Of a stretch of 64,000 nucleotides of DNA, positions 12,201-22,617 are shown in pieces. This stretch comes from Cercophora sp. LCS_1. Lineage: Eukaryota; Ascomycota; Sordariomycetes; Sordariales; Lasiosphaeriaceae. Numbering within the stretch: position 1 is the stretch's first letter; each line of letters opens with the position of its first letter. A program made the position numbers and the translations under genes. Location of the stretch: positions 1 to 64,000 of the forward strand of contig JAPZLL010000057.1 in assembly GCA_036250225.1 (NCBI GenBank), in the 5' to 3' direction. The notes beneath the pieces were generated by a model. That model had not been told where the DNA came from, searched no databases, and saw only the letters and a program-made list of their open reading frames with translations.

Positions 12201-13268
12201 CTGATACGGAGGTCAGAACACCCAGTTCAGAGGTCCAGATGACCTTGTCACCATTCGAGCCATTGCTGGAACCTGAAGTGATCACGGGATCAATCGGGGA
12301 GCTTGTTGAGTCTTCTAAGGCTCAGGAGACCTTTGTGGGCATCAACGATCTGCTCAATGCTCAACCGCAACCCTTGAGCGCCGTTCTCGGCCCTCAAATG
12401 TTCAACGCTACACTGCCAGAGACAACAAACAGTATCCTAGTCGGATCTATGGAGCCGAAAAACGCCGTACTCGGGGAAACGGCGAGTCACACGGTCGCCG
12501 AGACGTTGGGCAACGCCGAGAACAAGGCACAAGCATCCCAACTTGTGTTCTCGAACAAGGTTGATGTAGGAAAGGTAGAGGTATTACCGCAGATTGCGGG
12601 TCAACCCTCTACAATAAGCCTGCACAGAATCATCGGTTCTGCCGACGCAGAGAAGACGCAACAGAGAGAGCAATCCTCAGGATCATCCCCCAGTCACGGC
12701 CAAGACCGAACCAATGAGAAGTCACCTATAGACAGAAGTACGACTCCAGCCCAAGCCCCCACATCCAGCCATCTGGTGGAGGCCACCAAGCCAAGCAGTG
12801 AACTGGGCCAAAGCATTGGCGCCAAGTCAACGCCGCCAGCCGCGTCACCACCGGCTACAGAACCCCCAAAATCCCAGGACCCAACCAACCCAAACTCTGA
12901 CACTGACATCCATCACTTTTCACATCCATCAGCGAACAATTATCGGCAGCGAGGGAGATGGGAGCGTACGCAGCAGGAACTAAAACTACACGTGGGTGTA
13001 AAGAAAGAGAGACAGCCCGATAGCAACAAACCAACGCAAGAAGGCACGACATCCAAGGTCTCACCCACGCCCGTACCCACACCTGCGACCGCACCCCTAC
13101 CTCCAAGTACGCTGGCCAGCCCAGAACCAGATTCGGGAGACACAAAAGTCAAGAAGACGGGGTGGTGGAAGAGGGTCAAGGCTGCAGGGAAACATCTGAG
13201 TAAGTTCCCAACGAGCGTTGACGTCCACACTTCTAACAAACACAGTTCAAGAGGTCAAGACTAGATGA
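9279..13268 (+). CDS. NLR: SesB-like esterase head + NACHT NTPase
   Basis: The seven-exon model is 9279-9379, 9469-9796, 9850-9915, 9969-10208, 10273-10466, 10510-13199 and 13246-13268, in phase and about 1,213 aa. Residues 34-310 form an alpha/beta-hydrolase domain with oxyanion strand IVFVPGLGGH, nucleophile elbow GHSIGG, MFFATPQYG and a His in GDHLRLCKF. The NACHT part follows, with P-loop GEKTGGKS near residue 366 and Walker B SVIFVVDGFDEM near 471. In known fungal NLRs the head is the effector and the NACHT the switch, usually with WD40, ankyrin or TPR sensors behind. Here no repeats follow: after about residue 880 the chain is Pro/Ser/Thr-rich, ending in a basic amphipathic segment (KKTGWWKRVKAAGKHL). 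The intron at 10467 is the least certain; a GTCCGT donor at 10445 with acceptor 10505 also keeps frame. Confidence 0.85.
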
Positions 13269-13373
13269 TCGCTTGTCCGAAGGCTTGCGGGAAATGGATG
13301 AAATTCTACTTCACTAAAAACACTACAATCACCTGTAACGACAAGGAAACCAGCTCCTCTTTCGCCCCTCTCA

Positions 13374-14651
13374 TCATCTCCTACCACCGCCAAAGGTCTC
13401 CATGAGCCACTGTCCCACCTTGCTACTCGTCCGCCTCTGGGGCTTCCAGGGCTCAAAATCCTGCCCCTTCTGCGGCCGCGAACCCTCGCTCACCACCTCC
13501 TCAACCGGGCTAGCCACCCCGGAAACAGGCGACGTGACCAACTCGGGCCTGTCCTCCTCTCCGTCCCGCCGCGGCGCCCTACCAGCAGGCGCTGGCCCAG
13601 GCTCTACTGCCAAAGGCGGCACCTGGCGCCCCTTCACCCTCCCCAGTCCCGCAACACCCTCATCCCCATCCCCATCCATGGACTGTATCTCCCACGACAC
13701 CTGGCGCGCGTTCATCCTCTTGGCCGGGACAACAGCTTGCACGTGCTGCGCAACATCCAGGAACGTCGGGTCCTCGAACCCGTTCTTGAATTTGCAAATG
13801 TCGAGGTGGTGCTCGCTAACGGGAACGGCCGTCTCGTTGCGGAGGCCCATGCGTGCGCTCGTCGCGCTCACGATGATGTTGTCCGTGCCGGGGAATTTTT
13901 CCATCTCATAGTACGTGACGATGGTGTAGCGCGATGTGAGCTGGGCGAAATCCTCCGAAATCTCCTGCAGGTCGTCCGAGTCGCGGATGAGCGCCTTGGA
14001 GAGGATGGACGATCCCCTCTTACTCCTGGGGGATTCGAGGGCCGAGAAGCCCTCGGCTACGGATCTCCATTGGGATTTGTCTGCGCCGCAGTGGGGGGTT
14101 CCGAAGAAGAGCTTTGTCACGTTAGTTAGGTGATGTCGTTTCAGGGAGGGATGGATGGCTTACGAGAACACGGGTTGACTCGGCGATGGTTGTGTATTGG
14201 GGCTCTGCGTTTGCGAAGCAGAGCGCTTGCTTGACGATCAGACCGCCGAGGCAGTGGGCGAGGAAGATGATGGGCGTGGTTTGGGCGCCTTGACCGGGTT
14301 TGGTGCGGCGGGAGCGCAGCTGCGAGAGCAGGGCACGGGCGTTGTCGCGGACGCCGGCGATGGAGTCGTTGCGGTACATGTTACCGTTGTAACCAAAGGT
14401 CATGACCCTTGTCTGTGGATGGTGAAGTGGGAAGAGGTCGCGGGGCCACATGGTGTTGTTGTGCGTCCATGTTTTCATCAGATCACCGTCGAGACCATGG
14501 ATTAGGACTAGACTGGAGGAGAGAGGAGATGATGAGTAAGTCCTAGGTTGGAGGTTGCCAAATGAAGCGTATTCACTTACTCAATGACCGGAGCCCCTTG
14601 GCCTGCGTCCTCGGGGTCATAGAGGAGACGAAGGATCATCTGCTTTGACAT
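13374..14651 (-). CDS. stand-alone SesB-like esterase, Ser-to-Cys nucleophile
   Basis: Exons are 14651-14581, 14512-14164 and 14111-13374, 385 aa. The introns have donors GTAAGT and GTAAGC, and the phases fit. The protein begins MSKQMILRLLYDPEDAG, enters the hydrolase core with DLVLIHGLDGDLMKTWTH, and has the elbow AHCLGG, so the expected Ser nucleophile is Cys. LFFGTPHCG and a His in SEHHLDICKF follow. The fold matches the fungal esterases that occur alone (SesB) or as NLR heads; the natural substrate is unknown to me. The last 130 residues are Pro/Glu/Gly-rich and end in a basic helix (SSKVGQWLMETFGG), loosely like the end of the neighbouring NLR. It is convergent with that NLR (105 bases apart) and divergent from the Ser-type esterase at 15279. 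Cys could be a working nucleophile or mark a pseudo-enzyme. Confidence 0.85.
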
Positions 14652-15278
14652 GTTGGCGAGGGTTGAAGGGTCAGATACGAAGGGTTAAGTTGATGGCGGA
14701 GTTGGTTACAGGGCTGCGCTTGCCCTGGATGTGCGGAAGAAACAGACGGCTTCGCGCAGAAGCAGAAGTTGAGAGACGGCAGGGTAGCTTTATCTCAGGA
14801 GTTACGGACGGTCTCCAGCTGTTTGTGCCCGATTGCAGACTGATCCGGCCTCATGATGTCCCGCCAATCATTGTTACAGACAGCTCTGGGTCAACCTTAT
14901 CAGCTATGCATCACGCGGCGGGGTTGAGTTGCGACCTGAGACTGCCTGAACAACTCGAGTCGTCAGGTTGGCAACTCGGGCACCGGGGGGAGCTGACGTG
15001 GTCATGCAGGCAGCGTTTGCCGAGGACAGTTGGGCTTCAGCGAGGCCTCACGAGACCATAAGTCACACTGGGGGGATGTCTGGCCTGACCAATGGCTTCA
15101 AGTCACAACCTCATTGGGTTGGATTTACATCGGCTCCCCCCCGAGCGGAGCAGGAAACAAGTGGATAAGACCGACGAGATGCACCCGCGCCTTGGTCCCG
15201 TGTCTCTCGTCACTCTTTGGAACCATCAGCAGCAACAAACATACATCCGTCTTCACATAAGAGCCATCCAGTTTCACA
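14652..15278. promoter_or_regulatory. shared divergent promoter of two esterases
   Basis: A 627-base interval between the start codons of two divergently transcribed members of the same esterase family. No coding exon is evident. Co-regulation from this region is an inference. Confidence 0.4.
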
Positions 15279-16426
15279 ATGCTTGGCGGGATCTTGAAGA
15301 TTTTCGTGCCGACGGCCGCGGCGTCGCCAACCGACCACACAGAGAGCCCCTTGCCCATTTTGCATGAGCCACCCCCTGGTACCGATAATCCCATCGAGTA
15401 CGTCGGTGCCTACCCTTGAATCTAGACCATCACTCACAACTCTGCCGCAGTGTCGTCGCCATTCACGGCCTCGGTGGCCACCATCTGAGGTCCTGGACAC
15501 ACACCGCGCCGACGGGGGCCTCGACCATTTGGCTGCGAGACCTTCTCCCCAAGAAGTTTCCGAATGCTCGCATCATGAGCTTTAGTTACAACGCCTCCCT
15601 CATTGACAACACATCGGCGCACGGCATCCGCGGGAATGCCAACGCGCTTTTGGCTGCTCTCCGAGACGTTCGGGACCCCGAGGATGAGGAAGTGGGTAAT
15701 TCTCAAGTCCCGGTTTGAAGTCGACCCAATTAAAGTCAAGTGTTAGTACAAAGAGTGCGCGGGTCGGCCCATCATCTTTGTCGCGCACAGCCTGGGAGGA
15801 ATTGTTGTGAAGCAGGTGAGACACTAATTAAAACCCCTCAGCCAATACTTCCGTTTGAACGAGTTTTACTCATGGTGTATATCTCGGAACAGGCGTTGAA
15901 GCTGGCAAACTCCGACCGTAATTTCTCCGACATCGCACACTCAACCAAAGGCCTCATGTTCTTTGGGACGCCGCACAGGGGCTCCGACCTGGCCAAGTGG
16001 GCCACTTCCATCTCAGGCATCGCACAGACGGCCGTGAGTAAGCCGGGTGCAAAGCTGATCAAGACGTTGGAGACCAATTCGCCCGATTTGTTGAAGATAT
16101 CAGAGGATTTCGGCCCGTTGGCACCCAAGTACGCCATCACGAGCTTCTATGAGGAAAATGCCCATCCTACGACTAGCAACCTAGTATGTCTATCCCTCAC
16201 GTGCTCTCCACCATGGCGATGGCGAGTGCTGATTGATGCATAGGTGGTGAGCAAGATGTCTGCGGTGCTGGGCCTGCCTCACGAGAACCAGATGATGATG
16301 GCAGGCGACCATTCGTCCATGTGCAAGTTTGGCGAGGGTGACCACCGTTTCGATCGGGTTTGGAAGGCCATGAGACGCATGGTTCATAACGAAGCAGCTA
16401 GCGCGCAGGTGACTTTGCAGAGATAG
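15279..16426 (+). CDS. stand-alone SesB-like serine esterase
   Basis: Exons are 15279-15397, 15451-15691, 15747-15815, 15893-16183 and 16244-16426; all phases agree, giving 300 aa. The start MLGGILKIFVPTAAASP follows TTTCACA. The core begins at VVAIHGLGGHHLRSWTH, then comes the motif WLRDLLPKKFPNARIMSF. The elbow AHSLGG has the expected Ser, MFFGTPHRG follows, and GDHSSMCKFG carries the probable catalytic His. An acid residue cannot be assigned with certainty, though DP(E/D)DEE lies between. The protein ends shortly after the domain with no tail or NTPase, so it is the minimal form of the family. It lies between a Cys-variant copy on the opposite strand and a HET-domain gene on the same strand. 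Introns before the first strand (phase 2), after VVKQ and before VVSK match those of the NLR head. Confidence 0.88.
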
Positions 16427-16782
16427 TGCGTTTTGGAGGGACATGGCCGGAATTTCAAAATGTTGAGGATTGGGATTTCCTTCCCTTTCTACCTACCTAG
16501 GATACCGCGGGGTGAGCTATTCGTTGCTCCAATAAAGTCTCTTATTTACACTTGTGGATATTCAAGACACCTCGGTGATTAGGTGCTGTACCTAGGTACC
16601 TTTCGGGCTAGCATCAGGCGAGATTACTCGGTGAAGGAGCTGCCAAGGGATGCATCCTCCCTGTCGTGGCCCGAAAGTTAGCCGATGCCGGACCACGATA
16701 ACAGCCCAACGACCTATTTTGGACTCGCGACAGGATCCCCAAACCCCGCACCTCGCAAAGTCTCGAACCGTTTCTATTGACA
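16427..16782. other. intergenic before HET gene
   Basis: A 356-base spacer with the 3' UTR of the esterase and the promoter of the HET gene. It contains the repeated short word CCTACCTAGG/CCTAGGTACC near 16490-16600. No gene is visible. Confidence 0.4.
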
Positions 16783-19291
16783 ATGACCGCTATGAAGCAA
16801 CACAAAGTGAATCGTCAAGGCCTCACGCAGGTTTACGAGCACTGCCCCCGGCGGCCGTACGTCGAGCTTGTTATCCCTCGCGAATGCGCCGAAGTCACCT
16901 CCATAGTCTTTACGACTCTCTCTCGTGACCAAGGCAAGACGCCGAAACGTTCTCAATCGGTCCGAGTCAACTGATGACAAGACAGGATGGGCTGGCGATA
17001 CGATTTCTTACACCTGGTTCGAAGTCGCCCTGCAGCGACCCAGAGGACGAACTGACGTCGGAACCATCCGGATCCAGCACAACCGCGCCGGTAATCCCGA
17101 GTTCTTCGAGCACAAGACGCGATGGGATGCTGAGAGTGCCGGGCCACGTGTGAAGGCGTGGTTCCACGTACTTCGGCCGGGCGATACCATTCAGGTTGTT
17201 CCCAGGGCGGTCTACAGGTGCTGGACAAACATCATCCAGAGTGCCTCGATTGAGATTCAGTACCGCGAGAAGGATGCCTTAGAGCTCGAGACGCCCTCAC
17301 CGCCACTCATTCCGCATACCGACCATGCCTATTCCACTCTCGACTATGCCGAGGATCAGATTCGTGTTTTAGTTGTAGAAGCTGGTAAACCCGACGCAGA
17401 GATCGAAGCACGATTCGAACATGTCAGTCTTGGGGGTGCATCTGGCACCATAGCCCCGTTTCACGCCCTCTCGTACTGCTGGGGCGAGTCTGCGAACAGG
17501 GCTGAGATTACTCTCAGGATGAGCGACCAGATTTCGACACTTGCTATTTCGCCCACGGTCAAGAGGGCTATCCGCCGGCTTCGTAAGCCTTCGGCACCAC
17601 TACGAATCTGGATCGACGCCGTTTGCATCAACCAAGCAGACCTTGAAGAGCGAGCTAACCAGGTGTCCTTGATGGGCCAGATCTACTCGCGCGCCGAGGA
17701 GGTGCACGTGTGGCTTGACGAAGAAACCCTTGGTCTCGATGAGGCCCTCCGTCTGATCCACGATTCGTACAACTGCAAGCACCGTATCTGCCCTGGTGGC
17801 GACCAATGCACGTGTCCTGGAACAAAACACGGTCTTACGGCTGCCGAGCTAGATGTTATCGCCGAAGAGACGAAACAAGACCCGACATTTGGCTACGTCT
17901 TTGGCGTATTCTACAAGCACATCGAAAAGGGTTACTTTGACCCAGCCTCGACCGACGCCGCTGGCGGCGAAGGAAATCTCCAGCTGGCCTACTTTCTGCA
18001 GACATTTTTCCATCACCCCTGGTTCCAACGCGTTTGGGTCGTTCAGGAGGCCGTCTTGGCGCCGAAAACGACGCTGCACTCGGCCCACGAGGCCATTGAC
18101 TGGAATGAGGTCCTGTTGGTCAACGATGTCACGAGCTCGCCCGAGTTCGCTACCAGAGCCGCCAACCTCCGTACGCGGAACTCGATGCCCTCGGTATGGA
18201 AGACTTTGGTGCACAGTCACAAACGAGAAAGGAGCCCTGGCGAGAGTGGCGCTGACGAAACGCCTCCGTTGACTATTCTGCAAGTTGTCATGGCGGCACT
18301 GGATATGAAGGCCACTGACCCCAGAGATAAACTATTTGCACTGCTCCCCTTTGGCCGCGAGACGGGGAACATGAGGGATATACCGCTCTCGCTCAGGCCC
18401 GACTACAACAAGCCGTTGGCGCGGGTCATGGCTGATTTCACCCGCTGGTGGATTACGGAATACAGCTCGCTCGGCGTCCTTTCCTTGATCCACCGCCAGC
18501 CATCGCGAGCTTGGCGGCGTACACTCTGCGAGGTCGATCCACCACCCGTCACCTCCCCGACCTGGGCGATCGGAACAGAAGGGTATGCCCAGTGGTCCAG
18601 CATGACATTGGAAGAACGGTTTCCCTTGCAGTTTAAGACTGCTGGAAACACACAGCCAGACGGAACTCTCCTCGGTTCCGACGAGAATCTAGAACTCCCA
18701 CTACGCGGCTGGCGTCTCGGCACTATCGTGGCCTTGGACCATCCGCCAAAGGACCTCGTCTGCCCCTACACCGGCAACATCGATAACAGCAGCCTGCTAA
18801 ACCTTGTCTTCAACCGCATGTTCGATCCCTCAGCCCGCACTGGAGAGTGGCTACTCCACGGTAGCAACCATAGCGAGGGCGAGGACGACCCGTATGAGCT
18901 ACAGGGGATTTTTGATCACCACGTGTATGCACATTACGCGTATTTGTCGACGCCTGAGCAGGAACAATATGTCCTGCAGGTCGAGGAACAAGGTGACTCA
19001 ATCAAGTATGCGCGCTACCAGGCGAGTGATCTACCTGGCTGTATCGAGAAGTGTTTCTTTGTGACGTCTGAGGGACGCACTGGGTTGTGTCCATGGACTG
19101 CGAAGCAGGGAGATGTGGTTACTGTTCTTCATGGCGGGAATGTGCCGTATTTGCTCAGACTATTGGAAAAGCAATCTGCGGATGAGCCAGACAGGTTTAT
19201 GTTGGTTGGTGAATGTTTCGTCGAGGGCGTCATGACGGGCGAGGTTGTCGGGAATGGAACCAGGGAGAGCGAGGTGTTTGTGCTGCAGTGA
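16783..19291 (+). CDS. HET-domain protein with GC-AG intron
   Basis: Exon 1 is 16783-16933 and exon 2 is 16986-19291, 818 aa. The 52-nt intron starts with GC (AAG|GCAAG) and ends ACAG; splicing turns ...SRDQ and ...WAGDTISYTWFEV into the family signature SRDQGWxxx..TWFEV, whereas reading through meets TGA TGA at once. Residues 10-130 form the N-terminal beta-rich module often found before HET domains. The HET core contains FHALSYCWGE, RIWIDAVCINQAD, QIYSRAEEVHVWLDE and HPWFQRVWVVQEAVL. The C-terminal 300 residues (LPLRGWRLGTIVALD, VLHGGNVPYLLRLL, ..MLVGECFVEGVM) are the usual tail. HET proteins trigger cell death on heterokaryon incompatibility; their core is TIR-like in fold. No partner can be proven, but the esterase and NLR genes immediately upstream are suggestive. 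Confidence 0.9.
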
Positions 19292-20348
19292 AGTTGACAC
19301 CCGGGGCATAATTGTCGCAAATAATCCAGAACCCCGTCTTCCCCCCTCGCCCGGCGGTATTTTCCCGGGAATGCCTTGACCTCAAATTCTCATGAAGCCT
19401 GTTCCCCGATCCATCATCAGTTTCCAGTTTCTATAGGTCACAGGGATCGGACAACTGAAGAAGGCCGCGTTGCATCTGTATTGACTTAAATGTTGCAGTG
19501 CCGCACGGGATGTTGTAATCAGATTTTGGGCTCGGTGAACACGCGGCACCAGGCGAGCGGCGGTGGTGATGCCAGGTTCCCTGTATTCTTGAGTTGTTCC
19601 AGTCAAATCGCGGGGGACGGCCCGTGGTTGTTCGCTCTTCTAATAATGCCGGCTGCCGGTTCCCGGCGGAGATTTACGACTCCTTCCGTGAGGCCCAGAT
19701 TCGCCAATGATGCGCATTAAGCAAGATCTTCAAGAAGCCCGTCCGTCGGCGTTTATCTCAATCCCTCCACTTTTTACGGCATTCGAACAAGAGGTCTACA
19801 GACACAACTTGGTCCCGGAACTTCCACTGCCGTAGGGTATCATCATTGCTGGTCCTTCCCGGATTTTGATTCCACCTCCTAGATGATCAGCCAAACCAAG
19901 CAATTGCATCCTGTTTTCACAAATCCATCCCAGGTTTTTCATTAAGATCTCAGGGACCGGGAGGATTGATACTCCACAGGATTCATTTGTGTCCCAGTGA
20001 GAACTTTGGTCCCCGTTCCGCGGTTGGGCATCAACAGCGGGAACGGTAACCCGTCATGCCCTCGCCTCTGCTGCCGGAAGATAAACAGAAGAGACGACGG
20101 CCTCTAACCATGCAGAAAATACCGTCGGTCTTCGAGTTTGTTTGCCGATGCTCACCCGCTGCCTGTCGACAAAGTCCATGATAGTTTCCAAGTCGGCGAC
20201 CTCCCAGAGCAGTCTGGTGTGTATAAACCTCGCTGTCGTCCATCTTTCAAGTCCTCAACAGACACACGCCAACATCAACAACAACAATCCAACATCACAA
20301 CCGCACACAGAACCCAACGCATCAATAATCAAACCAAACATCGTCAAA
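19292..20348. other. intergenic upstream of secreted gene
   Basis: About 1 kb without a supported gene. It contains the promoter of the first small secreted protein. The 5' leader just before the start codon is CA-rich (repeated AACA/ACAA), as is common for strongly expressed fungal genes. Confidence 0.45.
20221..20228 (+). promoter_or_regulatory. TATA box, secreted protein 1
   Basis: GTATAAAC lies 128 bases before the ATG at 20349. A near-identical element (TGTATATAAA) lies 112 bases before the paralogue at 22083, which supports a real promoter element. Confidence 0.5.
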
Positions 20349-20754
20349 ATGCAGTTCAGCCTCACGACCCTCCTCACCATCGCCTCCGGCGCCCTCGCCA
20401 ACACCAGTAACTCACCCCTTCATTCCCACAAAACAGAATATACTGACAAGAAAAGTCACCACGGCCCCTGGTGCCATTGCCGAGTACAATCGCATCATCG
20501 ATCTCGTCGAGGCAGTCCGCAACGCCCCGACTGAAGTGGGCGCCGTTACACCCCGCCAGTGCAGCGCACTTGACCCCTGCTGCCCCGACGGCGCCACCAG
20601 CTGCGTCAAGGACATGTGCCAGTTGTCGGACAACTATCCGGCTTGTCTCCTTGGTATGAGGTCCCCTGCTACGTTAATCACAGACGGTTTTGCTGATGGT
20701 TTATGGACAGGTTGCTGCACTGCTTGCGGCTTCAGTGGACGGTACTGCTCGTGA
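20349..20754 (+). CDS. small secreted cysteine-rich protein, copy 1
   Basis: Exons are 20349-20406, 20456-20653 and 20711-20754; 99 aa. The introns have GTAACT and GTATGA donors, TACTGAC and GCTGATG branch sites, and matching phases. A signal peptide (MQFSLTTLLTIASGALAN) is followed by a helical stretch (APGAIAEYNRIIDLVEAV) and a compact domain with ten Cys: C-x5-CC-x6-C-x4-C-x8-C-x3-CC-x2-C-x6-C, ending RYCS. Ten cysteines would allow five disulphides. Size, secretion and cysteine density are those of effector-like or antimicrobial fungal proteins, but I do not recognise a named family and assign no activity. The paralogue at 22083 has the same length, exon structure and intron phases. Confidence 0.88.
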
Positions 20755-22082
20755 GGGAGTCAAATTCGAGTCCACCGTTCTAAAGACGTCGGTCTATGTA
20801 GGAGAAATCTTTTTGCTGTTCACTGACGGAGACGTTGAAAAATGAAAGACAAGAAAAACGGAAAAAGAAATGGACTGGCCTCTTGTATTCAGATTACTCC
20901 TCTTCTCTTGCTTGGTTACGGGAGTTTGCCTAGCCACTTTCTCTCTGCGAATTTCACTCCACGGTTTGCTCCTCGAGCTTTCGTCTATCTTTGCATTAAT
21001 GACTGACTGTAAGACCGAAGAACAGAATTGGTAAGAGAACTCAAAATCTTTGACTATAGCATCATGCAACCTCTTTTCCTCACCGACGAGCCATATTTAG
21101 ACATCACTCAACCCCAGGTAGCTGAAGGCATATAGATTGACCAGATGTTGCGATGCTGCATGGAATGTTGCAACCGGGGTTGGGCATGGTGATCAAGACC
21201 CCAAAGGGGCTGGTCGTAAGCTCAGCCGCTTGCAGTGGAGATAGAGTTGCCCGTACCGCGGTTGCATTGTGCGGCGCGCGAAACAAAATGGCACTAAGCG
21301 AGCGGGCTGTAGACCATGCCATGTTTTGTTGCCTGCTTGGCTATATACTCACACCGTTCCATTCAGGTTTTTGTTTTGATTGGACTCCGTCCGCCACTCA
21401 CCCGGTTGGACCCCCTCAAACCAGGACGGAAAAGCTCAAGCTGAATACTTTGGCCGGGATTTAAGCTGAGTAAGTTTCGGGACTTGAGAGCAGACGGCCG
21501 TGGAGAATCGAACCAAGGCGATGCATCTCATGAGCACTGCGCCGCTGCTGGCCGGCATCTTAGCTGTGGCGGGTGGTTATCCATCAATGAAAGGGCTCTC
21601 CCAAACTCGCCTCACCCTGCAGTCTTCGCACCTTGGCTTCCTATCCCGGGTGACTGTGGGTTTCGTGACGCATACGAACCCACTATCTTCAGGCCGAGAG
21701 GAAGGGTTGATGGCACGAAAGTTGTTTCTAAAAGTGGAATTGCTACTCGATTAGATTATGGGCGGGATCATACCAGGCCGCCAGACCGGTGTGCCTCACA
21801 TCTCGGCGGGTCTGTATTCTCTACCGGGTAGACCCCCGAAAGACAATGCCGGGGCGCCTGACCGAGTAGATTGACGCCGCTTCAATGTTTCAACCAGAAC
21901 TCACCTTCCTATCTCGTATTTCTTGCCATCTTGAGCCTTCCAGAGTTGGAGACCTCACACAGTAAGATCGTGTATATAAACTCTCAGCTTGCCCTTTCTG
22001 ATGTACTCGACAGACAGACCAGCATCCAGCACCCCAAACAGCACAGACAACAAGTAGACACCTACTCACAAACGCCATCAAC
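20755..22082. other. intergenic between secreted paralogues
   Basis: About 1.3 kb. One frame at 21521-21754 (77 aa) begins with a signal-like segment (MHLMSTAPLLAGILAVAGG) but has no cysteine pattern or homology I can see, so I leave it as a weak possibility. A further TATATA-like element is at about 21341. Most of the rest looks non-coding. Confidence 0.4.
21971..21980 (+). promoter_or_regulatory. TATA box, secreted protein 2
   Basis: TGTATATAAA, 112 bases before the ATG at 22083, in the same relative place as the element of the paralogue. A CA-rich leader (CAGCACACAGACAACAA type) follows it. Confidence 0.5.
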
Positions 22083-22480
22083 ATGCAGTTCCAGCTCCTC
22101 ACCCTCATCACCCTCGCCTCGGCTACCCTTGCCAATGGTACGTCCCTTCCTCTTTCACCCCCACCGCAAGCTAACAAGCCAGAATTCCCCACCGCCCCCG
22201 GCGCTCTCGCCGAGTACAACCGCATCATCACCCTCGCCGAGGCCGCTCGCAACACCTCGGCTGAGACCGGTGTCGAGGCGCGCCAATGCAACCGTCTTGA
22301 TCCCTGCTGCCCCAACGGTGGTGACAGCTGCGTCGAGGATATGTGCTCCCTGGGTGACGGTATCAACTTTGTTGGCTGCCTGCTTGGTATGTTCCAGGTC
22401 TCAACATTATTGCGCGGCGGGCATTGCTGATGAGAGTAGGCTGCTGCGTTGCTTGCGGCAAGGGAGGTCGTTACTGCTAG
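22083..22480 (+). CDS. small secreted cysteine-rich protein, copy 2
   Basis: Exons are 22083-22137, 22183-22386 and 22440-22480; 99 aa. Donors are GTACGT and GTATGT, and the first intron has the branch GCTAAC. The signal peptide is MQFQLLTLITLASATLAN. The mature part carries APGALAEYNRIITLAEAA and the ten-Cys domain C-x5-CC-x6-C-x4-C-x10-C-x3-CC-x2-C-x6-C, ending at the last Cys. Compared with copy 1 at 20349, the spacing differs only in one loop (x10 instead of x8), and DPCCP and GCC.ACG are unchanged. The two genes lie in the same direction about 1.3 kb apart and look like a diverged tandem duplication. Role unknown; effector-like by form only. Confidence 0.88.
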
Positions 22481-22617
22481 GGCTGGACGGGCTTGCCTAC
22501 CTACCTAGGTTGTCTGTCATGGACTGTGGTTATTGGAAAGGGGTTCCTTGATAGATTGGTTGTTCAAGCACGCGATTGCTCCTCTCACTGTCTTATGGTC
22601 CCGCCTAGACCTCGGCG

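Noticed and set aside
21521..21754. 77-codon frame with a signal-like start
   Set aside because: No cysteine pattern, no homologue in the window and no promoter or intron support. Mentioned only as a weak possibility.
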